NCBI GenBank assembly: GCA_010279815.1
Contig: QEOQ01000432.1
Location: 1 to 64,000, forward strand
DNA from: Brachionus plicatilis
Lineage: Eukaryota > Rotifera > Eurotatoria > Ploima > Brachionidae
Direction: 5' to 3'
Length of the DNA: 64,000 nucleotides
The position numbers were made by a program, and so were the translations under genes. Under the pieces are notes generated by a model, which worked only from the letters and a program-made list of their open reading frames with translations, had not been told where the DNA came from and did not search any database. Shown piece after piece: positions 14,201-24,990 of this stretch. Every line of letters begins with the position of its first letter. Within the stretch, counting starts at the first letter, position 1.

Positions 14201-17200
14201 AATTGGTTTGCATTATATCCTTGGCTAGAATACAATATTGAAATAAATAAAGCATTTTGTTACGCATGCAAGACTTTCTCATCAAATAATACAAATAAAG
14301 CGTTTATTTCAGAAGGTTATGCAAATTGGAAAAACGCTATTAGTAGCTTTATCAAACATCAAAATTCAGAAAGTCATAAATTTGCAACTGAAAAATGGGC
14401 TTTGAAATAACTAAATAATAAAAAATGTCTAGAATTGTTAAACGTACATCAGGCGAAAGTTCAAAATGAGAATAGATCAAATTTAAATAAATAATTGAAA
14501 TTGTCATGTTACTCGGAAAACAAGGCCTTGCTTTTAGAGGACATAATGAAAGCGCTTTCTAGTTTAGCAATTTTAAATATTGAAAAAGAAGAACTAGAGC
14601 TTTTAAATTTAGATAGTATTGTAGATATTTTTTCATCAATCAAAGACAGAAAGACTTGTTTCAACTAAATGTTTTAAAAATTGTTATTTTTTTCTTTTAA
14701 TTTTATCTATTTACATTCAATAACCCAATTAATAATAATTTTCGTAGTAAAATAAATTTTTGTATTTTTTGCACCCCCCCAACACCCGGTACAGTCATTT
14801 GAGTTCGCCATACCTCTTAAAAAATCCTGGATACGCCACTGTAAACAGATGACATGGTGAATTTTGGTACTAAAATCAAAAAAAAAATATTAAAAGTGCT
14901 AAAGCTTTTTCAGAATCAGTATATTGGTGGTACAAAGGATGTATCAATTGCTACAGTTTACAGAACTTAAGCTTTGGCACTTTTAATATTATGTTTTTGA
15001 TTTTAGTACCAAAATTCTCAAAGCCTAAAAAGATTCCATTAGTTTTAGTTAAGTCCTTGAAAAAATTACCAAAAGATGTTTTAAGTATTTAAAACAATCA
15101 AAGTAAACTTAATAGACATCAATTTTTTCTTAAAGGAAAATCGTTTTTTATCTTTAATACAAAGAATGTTGTTTTTTGTCTACTAGAATTCAATTTTGAA
15201 CAAGAAAGTAAACATTTGAAAACCTATGAGAAGTTATAGATCATCCATTATTGCATCAATTACTATTTCTATTACTTAGTATTTAACTAACAAAAACAAT
15301 TTTTATCTAGTTACTAAAAAAAATATTAGATTTTTTATTTTTTTCTCGTTGTTCATATCTACTTTATTTCACATAATCCAGTCAAAGCTAATTGCAAAGA
15401 TTTTTTCAATTTAAGATCATTTAGAATGACCAAAAGTAGTATTCATTTTTTTTAAATAAAAATTTAAAATCTTTAAATCGTGTTAAAAAAGTATGAAGTA
15501 AAAGCAACTACTTAGAATTAGACCAAAAGTTGATGAAATTATTGATCGACCAGACCGATAAATCATGTTGAGTTGCTACATATAAAAATTTTTCATCTGT
15601 AAATCCCATCCAAAAAATCTCTCGATTTTTGAAATTGATCCTTTTTTAAAAATTATATTTTAAATATTATTTTTTCAATTTAAAAATAAACTTACTCGTA
15701 CACTACTTGATTGATATCCAATGACCACATTTTGATAGATCCATCAAGAGAAGCACTGAGGAAATAATCTGAATTGTATGGGTTTAGTACTAGTTTAATA
15801 ACTGACTTAGAATGTGACTTAAAAATATCAATACAGTCGCCAGTGGTAGACCATATTTTTATTGAATTATCCATGCTTCCTGTGATAAAGCATTTGCTTG
15901 TCGGTGAATAAATAACACAAGTAATGGGCAGATTGTGAATATTTTTAAAATGACGAATTAGATTCCAATTAAAATCAAAAATGTATAAATCATGCGAAGA
16001 ACAGCAATAAAGATGACAATTCAAATCGTCAATTTCCATTTTTTTTATCCAATTGTCACTAATATTGAATTCTTTTCTATTTAAAAGATTTATAAACATA
16101 AAATAATTAAACTTTTCAATTTTTTAAGGCTACTTTAAGACCAGATAATAATTATGTAAATCCATCAATTTTTTCATTCTCTTTCTTTTGTCTATCTTTA
16201 TTGTATAAATCTAAAGGATAAAGATATCGATGAATTTTTTATTACATTTAATTATTTAAAATAAAAACATAATTTCCTTGCATTAATAACTAGGGCTGGT
16301 AGACCAGTTTCCAAATAAAACCGGTTTTAAAACCGAACTGGTAAAAAAACAGAACCGTTATTAAGAACCGGATTCAAAATAGATTCGGTTTTTAGAATCA
16401 ATTTACAGTTGTTTTTTTTGGTTAAAAATTTTTTGCAAATAAAACTAATTTTTGTGTTATTTTAGTCTTTAAATAAGATCCTTTATTCGATGGTCCTTTT
16501 TAACTTTTTTTTTCAAACCTTGAATAACAGAAATCTTAGAATTAGTTTTTTCAATTCTTATTAATAAAAAATCAAAAACGAGTTAAAATATAAGAAAATC
16601 TATTTTAAATTTATTTTTTCCTTTTAAATTTTTTCATTAAAACTTTAGGTTTGTTAAATATTTAGAACTAAAAGTTTTGTATAAATAAAGGCTTGTTTCT
16701 TACGTTTATTGGATAATCATATTTTTAAATTTTTAAATAAATAATTGAAAAATAAAAGGGCCTCTTCTTTTTGTTATTTTCATATACGATTTGTCCGAAT
16801 CTTTAAATAATGAAACAAAAGTCTATGCTGATGATATGAAAATTTTAGCAGCTGTTAACCATCTAAATGAAATCTTATCTTTACAGCGCGATATAGATAC
16901 TGTTTCAAGCTGGACGATTACATGGGCGACTGATTTAAACGTAGAAAAGTGTAAAGTTATGCATATTGGTAATAAAAATCCTCAGTTTGACTACACAATT
17001 TTTAATAAATATGGAACAGAATCATTATATAAAACAAAATTGGAAAAGGATTTGGGTGTGTTTTTTCAAAATGATCTAAAATGGGGTGCACATGTTAGCT
17101 ACTCTCCTGACAGAGCAAATAAGATTTGGGAATGATTTGGAAAAATTTAAAATTTTTGAACGCCAATGTAGTTAAGTTATAGTATACCTCATTGGTAAGA

Positions 17201-20045
17201 CCTCTTATTGAATATGGAGTTAGTGTTTGGAATCCATACCTGAAAGAAGATAAGAAGGAATTAGAAAAATTACAACGTAGAGCTACGAAGTTGATTCCAG
17301 CCTTTAAGAATCTTGAGTATGAAGAAAGACTGAATAGATTAAAACTTACCACTTTGGATACGAGAAGAAGAGGCGATTTGATTCAGTTTTTTAAAATTGT
17401 AAACAGTCTAGAAACTGTTAAATTGGTAAGTGAAATCAGGTACGTTCAAGGAAATAATTTTATTTTGAGGGGTCATGCAAAGATGGTTACAAGAGAACTT
17501 ATTAAAAATTGTCCATCACGGTTCAACTTTATCGCAAACAGGGTTGTAAACGACTGGAACCGTTTACCAAAAATTGTTGTTGAAGCAAATTCATTAAATT
17601 CCTTTAAAAGCAAGACTTGATGAATGGTTTATGGTACAGAATCTGGCGTGATTGCAAAGAACTGCCACAGCCTTACGGTTTGAATCGACTTGCTCGAGTC
17701 GCAGTTATTTTAACTACTACTACTACTAAAACACTTTTAATTCATTAATTCAATAAAAAAATAATATAAGATAAAAAATACATTTCTGAAAATATGTCTT
17801 CCGAATCCTATTAACCCTCAACATCACAAATAAAGGAGCTCATTAAACCCAAAAAGCGTAAAAAATCAAATGTGCTTGGACTCTTGGTCAAAAAATTCAT
17901 AATAAATATTTAACCAAAATATAGTTTTTTTTTTAAGATTTTTCAAATTTTTCTTTATTTTAAAAACAAATTTTTTTTGAATTATAACTCTTTTAAATTA
18001 AAAAAAAATTTATCAAAAAAAACCGTTTTAAAATTTGTTTATAAGTCGCTTCTATCTTGAAACTGGTTCGGTAAACCAGCTTTATTTTGAAACCGTTTTT
18101 GCAAAAATACGGTTTGAAACCGGTTTTAAGGAACAGGTCTAACAGCCCTATTGATAACAAACTTAATACTTATTTCAAATAAAAATGAAACTAATGTTTT
18201 TTTATTCAATATTTAGATGGTAGATGGTGTTTAAGTTTTTTTTCTGGAAATTTTATTATTTATTTTTTTTCATTTATAAAAATTACTCTAAATCCTTCTA
18301 CAGTAGAAGTAATCAATTCATCATTTTTCGAATTGTATACCATACAAAGAATTGCTCCAGATGCATTATATTTTCGAAAAACTTCTTCAAATTTAGTGTT
18401 AAGTATCTATTAAATTTGATTAAAAATTAAATTAAAAAAATTCAAAACAATGCTCCTTACTCCAATGCTGTTATCACTATATAAACAAAAATAACATCGA
18501 TGAATTGAATTAAAAATTGCGTCAATAATTTTTACAGTTTCTTTTGAATCATAAAATATCTCTCGTTTATCTACAAATTGTAAAAAGCTTATTATATTTG
18601 CTTTAGATGATTTTCTTTAAGAAAAATAATCACGTCAGACTTCATTTAACTTTTTCTTAACTGTGTAGAATAAAAGCTCCCTCAAATTTAAAATAATAAA
18701 TTTAATTTAAAAATTGAGATAAAGTGGAATAAAAAAAATTCTAAAATTAATAAAAATTTAGATTGAAGTTGCTGATCTTTTCAAATAATCAATTTAAATC
18801 TTAAAAATTATTAAACAATTAACTAAGCTACTAATCTAAAAATTTTATTGACGAAATGATGCTACAATTGAATTTTTTATAATGCAATTATTTTAAATAT
18901 TGTTTTATTGAAACCAGGTTAATGGGTCAAAATTTTTTTACTTTATAAGATTCCTAATTTTTGAACTGGTAGTTATCTTATTTATCAATTTAATCTTTTA
19001 AAAATTCAAAGTAAATCAGAATTTTAACTACAGTTTAAATTTTGTTGAGAAAAAAACAAGTATAGGAAATATAAATAAAGTATATTTTATTTAGTTTCTT
19101 TCACAAACCTGAAACTCAGATCAGACGAACTTTTTTCTGGACAAAATTATTCCAGAGTTGGATAAAATGCTAAAACCAAGTCAAAAAATGGCTTTCACCA
19201 AGTCTGTAGAATACTTTTTTTAAGTCACAAGATAGATAACCTCTTGATTACAAAAAAACCCATACTTGTTAATTAAATGAAAATTACAGGTCATTCAGAT
19301 TCTCATTAATTTAATTTAAAGTCGAAAAAGATGTGGAATTTTTTTCATTCGGTTTATTTTTTTTTGCCAAAGAGCTTTACATCTTGTCTATTTTGTATAT
19401 TTTTACAAAATAAACTGTTCTTTTCTAAAGCTTATTAAAATTTGATCAAATTTTTTTAAGATAAAAACATATTTTTCAACAATTTGTGTAAAACAATTAG
19501 CAAAGAAATTATTTTGTGACATTAGGACAAGTTTTTTAGAATTTTATTTTTTTAAACTAATTTGAGATACATTAGAAAGTGAAAATTATTGATAGCACCA
19601 TTTTTTCCTCTATCTTAAAACAAGTTATTACGAAGTTTAATTATCAATATAATAGCCCTAAAATATTGTAAACAAGAGCTTTTAAAACAGTTTTACTTTG
19701 GTTTTTGAAATCGACTTAATTAGTTCTCACATTTTACATGATTTTTTTAGATTTATTAGTCACATTTTGCAAATAAAAGTTTTTTTAAGATTTCATTCAT
19801 TACTTTTGTTGATTTTATTTTTCCATTTCCAAGTTAATATTCCATTGAAATCAACCAAGACAAATGCATCTTGTGAATTATTGAATGCAACTTAAATAAA
19901 TTTAAGCTTAAAAAATTATTCTAAATTTAAAATTTAAATTCATTACCCGCCATAAGATGATCATTTTGAATCGGAAGATTTAATGAATCTTTAAAAACGA
20001 AGTCATTGGATACAAAAAATGTTTTTTGCTCGATATTCGATAATA
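5204..20045 (-). CDS. Large WD40-repeat protein, WDR87/WDR97-like (5' end not found; one in-frame stop)
   Basis: Exons on the minus strand, 5' to 3': 20045–19947, 19890–19804, possibly a 19-nt microexon 18680–18662, 18614–18461, 18406–18287, 16111–15696, 15640–15512, 13034–12798, 11523–10995, 10936–10677, 7704–7550, 7493–7023, 6972–5204. Each junction is GT–AG and phases agree throughout. The N-terminal two thirds contains WD blades (GSMDNSIKIWS, SASLDGSIKMWS, SKDGQIKIWN); the C-terminal ~700 residues are Lys/Ser/Asn-rich and low complexity, ending in a conserved-looking PEIKLRVNFPGSPEKYLLP. Domain order and blade wording suggest the ciliary WDR87/WDR97 group, but this is my reading without alignment. 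Exon 10936–10677 has TAA at 10787–10789 in the shared frame, so the allele may be a pseudogene or contain a base error. The true start lies upstream of 20045. AATAAA (minus) lies about 5 nt after the stop. Confidence 0.7.
8324..8526 (+). repeat. 5' LTR
   Basis: 203-bp terminal repeat with TG...CA ends. A TATATAA-type box occurs near 8404–8412 and AATAAA near 8450, plausible promoter and polyadenylation signals. Confidence 0.93.
8626..9405 (+). CDS. Single ORF of the non-autonomous LTR element (259 aa), function unknown
   Basis: This is the only substantial frame between the two LTRs. It begins about 100 bp after the 5' LTR. Residues ~66–86 form one strongly hydrophobic segment (LLVFSIVVLVFILKG), flanked by a basic N-terminus. 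The C-terminal half is rich in Lys, Thr, Gln and Ser and ends in a Lys run. I recognise no gag zinc knuckle, protease, RT or integrase motif. It could be a relic of gag or envelope, a captured fragment, or not translated at all. The recent age of the element may explain why it remains open. Confidence 0.5.
   Translation: MRVKFEKMLRQRISNLIQYIFRSEPIQTPKNPMPHAKDLTYQSILSILAEKVEYQFLQYWQLNQSVLLVFSIVVLVFILKGIKWFNGSGLRNTWTLINLPNSWLNISKTQHPLSVLNVPTYIESNFSQQDEMLEKDFPKKTPQKTQETKMEYNSDKKPLHEYTKMKGMTAVIGIRLVVPLMVCVSRKWSQCAWSAKSVPPSTLSTEKQTQYLSLNKNRPTYTPTRLTQQKHFKRNAIKLHDKMQVVLTQSKRKKKKNFF
9569..9771 (+). repeat. 3' LTR
   Basis: Direct repeat of 8324–8526, preceded by the polypurine tract at about 9552–9568 and followed by the GTAC duplication. 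Confidence 0.93.
9795..10225. repeat. Short inverted-repeat segment with hairpin and (AAATA)n stretch
   Basis: Sequence at 9798–9830 (AAATACTGAACAACACATGC) recurs inverted near 10188–10215. Between them, 10088–10105 forms a small hairpin (AGAGC, loop, GCTC) followed by AAATAAATAAATA, like the 3' end of a retroposed element. No coding frame seen. Confidence 0.4.
11705..12730 (+). mobile_element. piggyBac-like non-autonomous element in a WD40-gene intron
   Basis: The ends share GTGAATTCTT in inverted orientation (about 11718–11740 and 12705–12722). TTAA lies at the left boundary (11705–11708) and TTGA at the right (12727–12730), consistent with a TTAA target with one mutation. The interior encodes an acidic stretch (SDEEDEEESEIEKS, about 12218–12265) and a Cys-rich motif (CEKCNNWSCGKC, about 12347–12385), like the N- and C-terminal ends of piggyBac transposases with the core deleted. 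Confidence 0.5.
13380..13690 (-). pseudogene. Degenerate non-LTR reverse transcriptase fragment
   Basis: Two minus-strand frames together give SRPHLEYAAVVCSSSRKK and KVQRRAKEIRGHLK, then a degraded tail with VNE and LPLEVIQATTVN. This is the region after the RT fingers and palm in CR1/Jockey-like elements (RPHLEYA...KVQRRATK...VNxWNxLPxxVV). Frameshifts and stops show that it is dead. It lies in the intron between WD40-gene exons 15640–15512 and 13034–12798. Confidence 0.65.
13690..13865. repeat. GC-rich repeat islet
   Basis: A ~170-bp block is far richer in G and C than its surroundings and contains repeated CGGCC and GGCGG motifs (for example GGCCGGCCAAATC). It begins near AGTGTTGGGAATC, which resembles an hAT terminus. 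A second islet at 28040–28185 shares GGCCGGCCAA. No coding evidence. Confidence 0.5.
13900..14841 (+). mobile_element. hAT-family transposon fragment (ZMYM1-like)
   Basis: The right end reads, in reverse complement, CAGTGGCGTATCCAGGATTT, a terminal repeat typical of hAT elements with ZMYM1-like transposases; on the plus strand it ends at about 14841. The interior encodes the N-terminal zinc-finger region of the transposase (14033–14410) and then decays. The left terminus is not visible, and the dimerisation and catalytic regions are missing. Confidence 0.7.
14033..14410 (+). pseudogene. hAT transposase N-terminus with TTF-type zinc finger (125 aa)
   Basis: The frame shows KRKFLFNWFALYPWLEYN, AFCYACKTF and ANWKNAISSFIKHQNSESH, the classical TTF-type finger (Cys-x2-Cys ... 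His-x4–5-His) of ZMYM1-like hAT transposases. It ends at a stop at about residue 126, while the family runs several hundred residues further. Weak continuation is seen at 14440–14650 in broken frames. It is on the opposite strand to the WD40 gene whose intron holds it. Confidence 0.75.
14859..15017. repeat. Palindromic hairpin MITE (159 bp)
   Basis: Two arms of about 50 bp are inverted copies. The left arm begins GAATTTTGGTACTAAAATC, and the right arm ends GATTTTAGTACCAAAATTC. A short non-palindromic loop separates them. No coding capacity. Confidence 0.85.
16291..18150. mobile_element. hAT-like non-autonomous element with 8-bp target duplication
   Basis: The left end reads TAGGGCTGGTAGACC and the right end, inverted, TAGGGCTGTTAGACC. 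Both arms continue with runs of AAAACCGGTTT. Flanks are TTAATAAC (16283–16290) and TTGATAAC (18151–18158), an 8-bp duplication with one mismatch, as made by hAT transposases. A non-LTR retrotransposon fragment (16757–17727) is inserted inside. No hAT transposase is visible. Confidence 0.8.
16757..17727 (+). mobile_element. Truncated non-LTR retrotransposon with (ACT)5 tail
   Basis: Starting at GPLLFVIF, the frame encodes KVYADDMKILAAVNH (catalytic YADD), LNVEKCKVMHIG and KDLGVFFQNDLKW. After a small gap near 17130–17190 it continues with MVRPLIEYGVSVWNP, EKLQRRATKLIPAF, TTLDTRRRGDLIQFFKI and RFNFIANRVVNDWNRLPK. It is about 50% identical by eye to the copy at 1555–2438 and fills in what that copy lost. 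The element ends in five ACT units. A frameshift and a missing 5' end make it inactive. Confidence 0.87.
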
Positions 20046-21206
20046 CTTAAAAATTTTAGCATTAATTAAATTAAAGAAGATTAATCAATTCGTAAAATTT
20101 ACAAGATTTTTTATCAATAATCAAAGATTGTTTCATTTAAAATTATGTTTGATTCAATTAAGGACTATTCGCTTTTAAAAAGCATAATATCTACCTAAAA
20201 TAAAAATCAAAAACAAATATTTCTATGACAACTTTATTTGAGCCATTTTACTTTGGAAGAAATAGGAAATTCATTGAAATCTCTTTTATTATTAGCTTTG
20301 GTTAAATAAATTTCTGTTTTTGTTAAAATTAATGCTTTTTAAACAATAATAAAGTTTTATAAACAATTTGCAAAACTATAGCTTAGAGTTTTTTTTTATT
20401 TGATTAAAAATGTTTATTTTATAAAACAAAATAAATAAAAAATGCACACATTTTAAAAACTAATATGCTTATGACATCTATTGTGTTAAGGATTTTAATA
20501 TTGATAATTATTTTTTATATCATAACTTGTATTTTAACAGAAACTCAAAGTATAACCACTATTGATATCCACGACTTAGCTATTGAGTGAAGACCTTTTG
20601 TGCAGATACCATAGAAAAGGAAAACATTTTTATTGTGTATCAACAATAAGCTATTAAAATAAAAATTTAAGAAATTTCAAGGGCAAATAAAGTTTTGTTA
20701 ATGTCAAAAATTGCTTTAGAAAAAAACATTAGGAAATGTGTGGAATAATTAAAATCAAAGGAAATTTACCCTCTCGATCAATCAAGTTACAAATAGACTC
20801 AAAAAAAATCAATCAAAATGAAAAAAACATGGAAACTAGTGTTGTTGCAAAGTTAAAATATCGTGTTTTAAAATAAATAAAATAATTGTTTCATTATAAT
20901 CATTAAAAGGAGATGAAACTCACATAAAAATATTTAAAAAACATATTTTGAATTAGTAATTTTCATTTCTTCTATTGTCTTCCTAAACCTTTTCCTCATT
21001 CCCAGAACCCTTTGATTCAAAATCAAATATGACTTAATTCTTTAAGTTAAACTGCATTTATGTCAGTTATTTACAATTAAAACCAATTATGACTATATGT
21101 CTGATTTTGACTTAAAATTTGAGCATTAGGGATCATAAAATACAAAGGCTTAGTGAATGAATAAATTGTTAAAGTACTTTTAATGAAAAACTTAAAGACA
21201 ATCAAG
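20046..21206. other. Region upstream of the WD40 gene; first exon(s) not located
   Basis: The most 5' exon found begins at 20045 mid-codon, so at least one more coding exon must lie here or further upstream. A minus-strand frame near 20330–20240 (TKANNKRDFNEFPISSK) is a candidate, but I cannot tie it to a start codon or matching phase. The rest is AT-rich with nothing recognisable. Confidence 0.35.
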
Positions 21207-21965
21207 ATACAGTGCTGCTACGATACCTTGAATTCATCGTATTTACGTTAATTATGGTAAATTCACGATATTTTACCATATTTATCGTAAAATATGGTAA
21301 TCTAAAAAAGGGTTTTTATCGTAAAGTAACGATTATCGTAATCATCGTAAATTACCGAATAGTTGTAAAATTAAGTGAAAAAAATAAATTCCAAAATTTC
21401 TCTAATAAAACCGATTTTCATGAAAAAAAATTTTTTTTTGAATTCTTGAAGAAGGAAAAAAATTAAAATTTGATTTAATTTTTTGACAAAAATTGACGGA
21501 TTTTTTGCAAATTTTTGTAAAAAAAGGTGAAAAATAGTAAAAATTCAACAATAAAGGAAAATTGGATTTTTTATTTTTTATAATCTATTTTTTTTAACAA
21601 ATTATGAAAATTAATATTTTATTATGGCTCATATAAATTTATCCACAAATTTAATAAAAATATCAAAAATCATATATATATAAAGCTGTATTTAAAAAGA
21701 TATTTAATCAGAATTTAGTGAATTTAGCTATAAATGGTTTTCAAAAAACTTTGACGGCTGAAAAATGTAAGAAATATATAGATTAGAGTTGTTTAAAAGT
21801 TTCAAAATAAGTCCAAGCCTGGACTTATTGTTTTAAATTTCCTAGATCAGGCTTCATATCAAAAAATTTATATACTCTTGGGTTGTCTAATGTCCAAGTC
21901 CAAGTCAAATATGGTAAAATATCTTCAATTTACCATAATTTACGTAAAATATGGTGAAGTTCACT
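21207..21965. repeat. ACGTAAA-rich foldback repeat (copy 1)
   Basis: Begins TACAGTGCTGCTACGATACC and contains repeated TTTACGTAA and ATCGTAAA motifs on both sides of an unrelated core. It belongs to the same style of element as 28600–29482 and 50116–51085. The right end is unclear. Confidence 0.5.
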
Positions 21966-22029
21966 TTTTCAAAGATTAAAAATTTTAGTTTATGCAAGTA
22001 GTAGCAGTTTTGACTAAAGCTGGCTTGAC

Positions 22030-22580
22030 AGCGAGTTTGCTGACAAGGCACACTAAGACAGCTGATGTGATTGATTGCTACTCATCCAGCAAAGACATTT
22101 GTGAACATTTTGATACACCTCTAAAATTTGCAACCTAATCCAACAAAATTTCAACTTGAACAACTTTATGTCTTCTATTTATCAAGAAAGCTTCAATCCA
22201 TTTTAGTGTCGACCATCACGGCCATACGCTTTCATTTTAGCTATAAATCTTCTGTGCGGAACAGTATCAAATGCTTTCGCAAAATCTGTCAGAATCTCAT
22301 CAGCTGAAAAACTTTTGTGTAGACTCATTGAGATGAAATCTGGAGTTTCCAGAAATTTAGAAGTACATGATTTTCCCTGAAAAATCCAAGCTGTTCTTAA
22401 GATATCAAATTATTCTTACAAAGAATGTCTTCAGTTTTGGTTATTATTATGCTTTCCATAATTTTCCACGGTATTGAAGTTAAAGACACCTGAAGATTCT
22501 TCCTCGGCATTGATTTATCACTTTTCTTAAACCTTAAACAATGGACTAATATTTGCTAATCCAAATTGTATTGGAAGCTG
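22030..22580 (-). pseudogene. Non-LTR reverse transcriptase fragment (fingers/palm)
   Basis: The minus strand gives ANISPLFKKSDKS, then FVxxSADEILTDFAKAFDTVPHRR, AKMKAYGRDG and WIEAFLINRRHKVVQVE. DFAKAFDTVPH is the RT palm motif with its first catalytic Asp, and the rest follows the usual order for CR1/Jockey-like elements. Multiple stops and shifts make it dead. It covers the part missing from the other RT copies, but whether it is the same family is unknown. Confidence 0.8.
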
Positions 22581-23979
22581 AATTTTCGATAAAGATATTT
22601 TTAAAAATGATATAATACATAAACAGTTCCTTTATCTAAGATTTGTCTTATTTCTAATTAAGATCTTGATAAAATCTAATTCAGCTTTCAGTAAATTTAT
22701 TTTAATGTTTCTTTTTCTTCCACATGTTAAACATATTTTACAAGCTCCAGGTGGAATTACAAAATAGTACCACATCATTCATGTAAAGTTTTTCAGAAAC
22801 CAGATGAAGGATTCTGTCCAAACGTTGATCAGTTTGTTTTAGCAAAAAATTTGAGTCCATTTGACGAAAATTATATTTAAATTGAACGGCTTATTTTTAC
22901 TGAGTTTTTCTTCGATTTTACTTTAAACTTTTCTTATGTGTGTTTTTCTTTTCTTGACTCTTAGATTAAGCGTGCTCTTCTTTTAACTTAATTAAAATTA
23001 ATAATAATAATAATATACGTAATAATTAAATAGATTCATTATTTTTGATTCATGACTCTTTATTTTATTTTTTTAAAATCAAAAAAAAATCCAACAAAAT
23101 AATTAAAATTTATTGAACCGTATTGGGGTTAGAATTCAGAGAATCTGTTAGGTAATTTTCTTAAAATTTGTTTTTCTTTAATAAAGTTTATGAATTTATC
23201 AATTTTAGATTTTATGTATTTGTTTTTTAGATTCAATTTTTATATGTTTTTTTAATCTAAGTCCAAATAACCACATGTTATTATCGAACACTGAAAATTT
23301 AAAAGTGGCCTTTTTGGGCCATTTTTGACAATAACGATGTGACGTTACTATTTTTGAAAGTGTGTTAGATAAGAAACCACATGACTTATAAACGAGCAAT
23401 CACCTTATCAGTAAAGTTAATGACTAGTGAAGTATTCTATCAGCAAACTATAAATTATTAGTTTATTCAATTCCACGGACTAAAATGCATAATGTTTAAG
23501 CATTTTGCTATGAGTTATCCTTAAAAAGCGGAATCCGGAACGCAGAATACGGAATTCCGTGGCTCAAATTCCGCCAAAAAATTGAAAAAAAAATTCATTT
23601 TGGAGTCATTTTGGCTGCTAAAAAGTGGGATATACTCGTCTGTTGGCGATTGGATGTTCGCGCTACGTATAGCATCTAAAAATTGCGGAATCTGGGCGTT
23701 TAGCAGTTCCAGAGTGGCGTTTGCTTTTCCTCCTCAGGCTGACGTCCCTTATTTTCGACGTTTTCATCATCGACAACGGTTTTGACTCGTTTGGTCTTGG
23801 GTTCGTCGAATAGTTTAGAATTAAAACACCTTTTAAAGCTATTACGATGACGGTATACGTTTCTATTAAAACGAAGTCGATTTTCTTTTTGTTGATCCCT
23901 CTTTTGTTAGCTCGTTAACTTCATCGATGTGGTGCGATCGATTATTGAGATCCATAAATTCAACAAAATTAGTCTGATT

Positions 23980-24225
23980 TTACTTTGTTTTTGGGGGTAT
24001 TATTATGTAATCAATATCACCCAAGTCGCTTGATATCGCGAAACTGTTGATTATTTCGCTCAAGAAGTCGAAGAGTTGGAGGGCAGTTGTCTCAGGGCAC
24101 GTTTTTGATCCGGCGATACGACGAACATATATCTCATTTTTAGATTGCCTCCCTTTTATAACAAAATAGAAGATAATTATGACCATTATAGCTATCACAG
24201 CCACGCAGGTTCTTTGAAAAATCAT
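23980..24225 (-). CDS. Small single-membrane-segment ORF (81 aa), unknown
   Basis: The frame starts at ATG with CVAVIAIMVIIIFYFVIKG, one clear hydrophobic segment near residues 7–24, followed by a mixed soluble tail. Base composition here is less AT-biased than the neighbourhood. A possible LTR end and primer-binding site lie about 260 bp upstream on the same strand (24482–24502), so it may be the first frame of a decayed LTR element. No homology recognised; it may not be expressed. Confidence 0.3.
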   Translation of the reverse strand: MIFQRTCVAVIAIMVIIIFYFVIKGRQSKNEIYVRRIAGSKTCPETTALQLFDFLSEIINSFAISSDLGDIDYIIIPPKTK

Positions 24226-24479
24226 CTATTCCAACATTGCAAAACATGACTTGAAAAATACTAACAACAAATTAACAAAAATTTCTTTTACATCATTTAA
24301 CATAATCGGCCTGTTACAGTTCCATATTTAAAACGCTTGTACATGAGATACGTTCAACAACATAATCATGCATGAAAAAAACACTGTTTTCATCATTGTT
24401 AAACCCGCAGTTTGAATTTAATTTAAATTTATTGAAAACGTTTGTTTTGATTGATAAATATTTATCAAATTCGGTGTGA

Positions 24480-24650
24480 TTTCACTTTTAGGGACGCCAC
24501 TGTTGAAGTTTGGTACCTCTGCTTTTACCAATATTCGGTTTGGGGTTTGAGGACGGTTAAAAGAAAGAAAGGTCTTGTTTAAACATTTATTAATTCCCCA
24601 AAAAAAATATACTAGGCAAAAAGAAAAAAACAATTATTATTAAACATGCT
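24480..24650 (-). repeat. Possible single LTR end plus primer-binding site
   Basis: On the minus strand a segment ends ...CTTCAACA, then one base, then TGGCGTCCCTAAAAGTG (24499 downward). TGG followed by a GC-rich block is the layout of a tRNA primer-binding site after an LTR. No partner LTR is visible, so this is tentative. Confidence 0.3.
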
Positions 24651-24657
24651 TCACTAG

Positions 24658-24990
24658 TCCTTTACCTAAGTTAAGTACTAGCGAAGCTAAAGTGAGGAGC
24701 TGCGATTTAAGTCTTAAAGAGTATCATTCTTGTTTAGATGCGATTCTCAGCTCAAATACTTTGATAAGAGCTAAATGGCTTATTAGCGATTTGAATTTAT
24801 TAATTGATATTTTTCTCGATGAGATAGACATGGAAGGTTTATAAAAATTTTTTAATAAATCGACATGGAAAATAGTCAGATCTTTAAAAGATCAAAATCT
24901 AAAACATTGTTTTTGTCCAGTTTGTTCAAATGTTTGCTTAGAGAACTGTAGAAAAGGTAGAAGTTGGATTTGCGAAAAGCATGATTAGAT
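24658..24990 (+). pseudogene. Cys-rich ORF fragment inside the TIR element
   Basis: The frame at 24660–24840 reads like protein (CLDAILSSNTLIRAKWLISD). After a stop it resumes with CFCPVCSNVCLENC and WICEKH, a cluster of cysteines ending in Cys-x2-His that could bind zinc. Such clusters occur near the start of several eukaryotic transposases, but I cannot assign a family. Confidence 0.35.

Noticed and set aside
18224..18430. Plus-strand ORF of 68 aa, Phe-rich
   Set aside because: Antisense of WD40-gene exon 18406–18287.
19698..19895. Plus-strand ORF of 65 aa
   Set aside because: The minus strand here carries a WD40-gene exon (19890–19804) with proper splice sites.
21212..21466. 84-aa ORF in an ACGTAAA repeat
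   Set aside because: Composed of repeat units; low complexity.
23205..23399. Short minus-strand ORF
   Set aside because: No domain, no splice context, AT-rich random frame.
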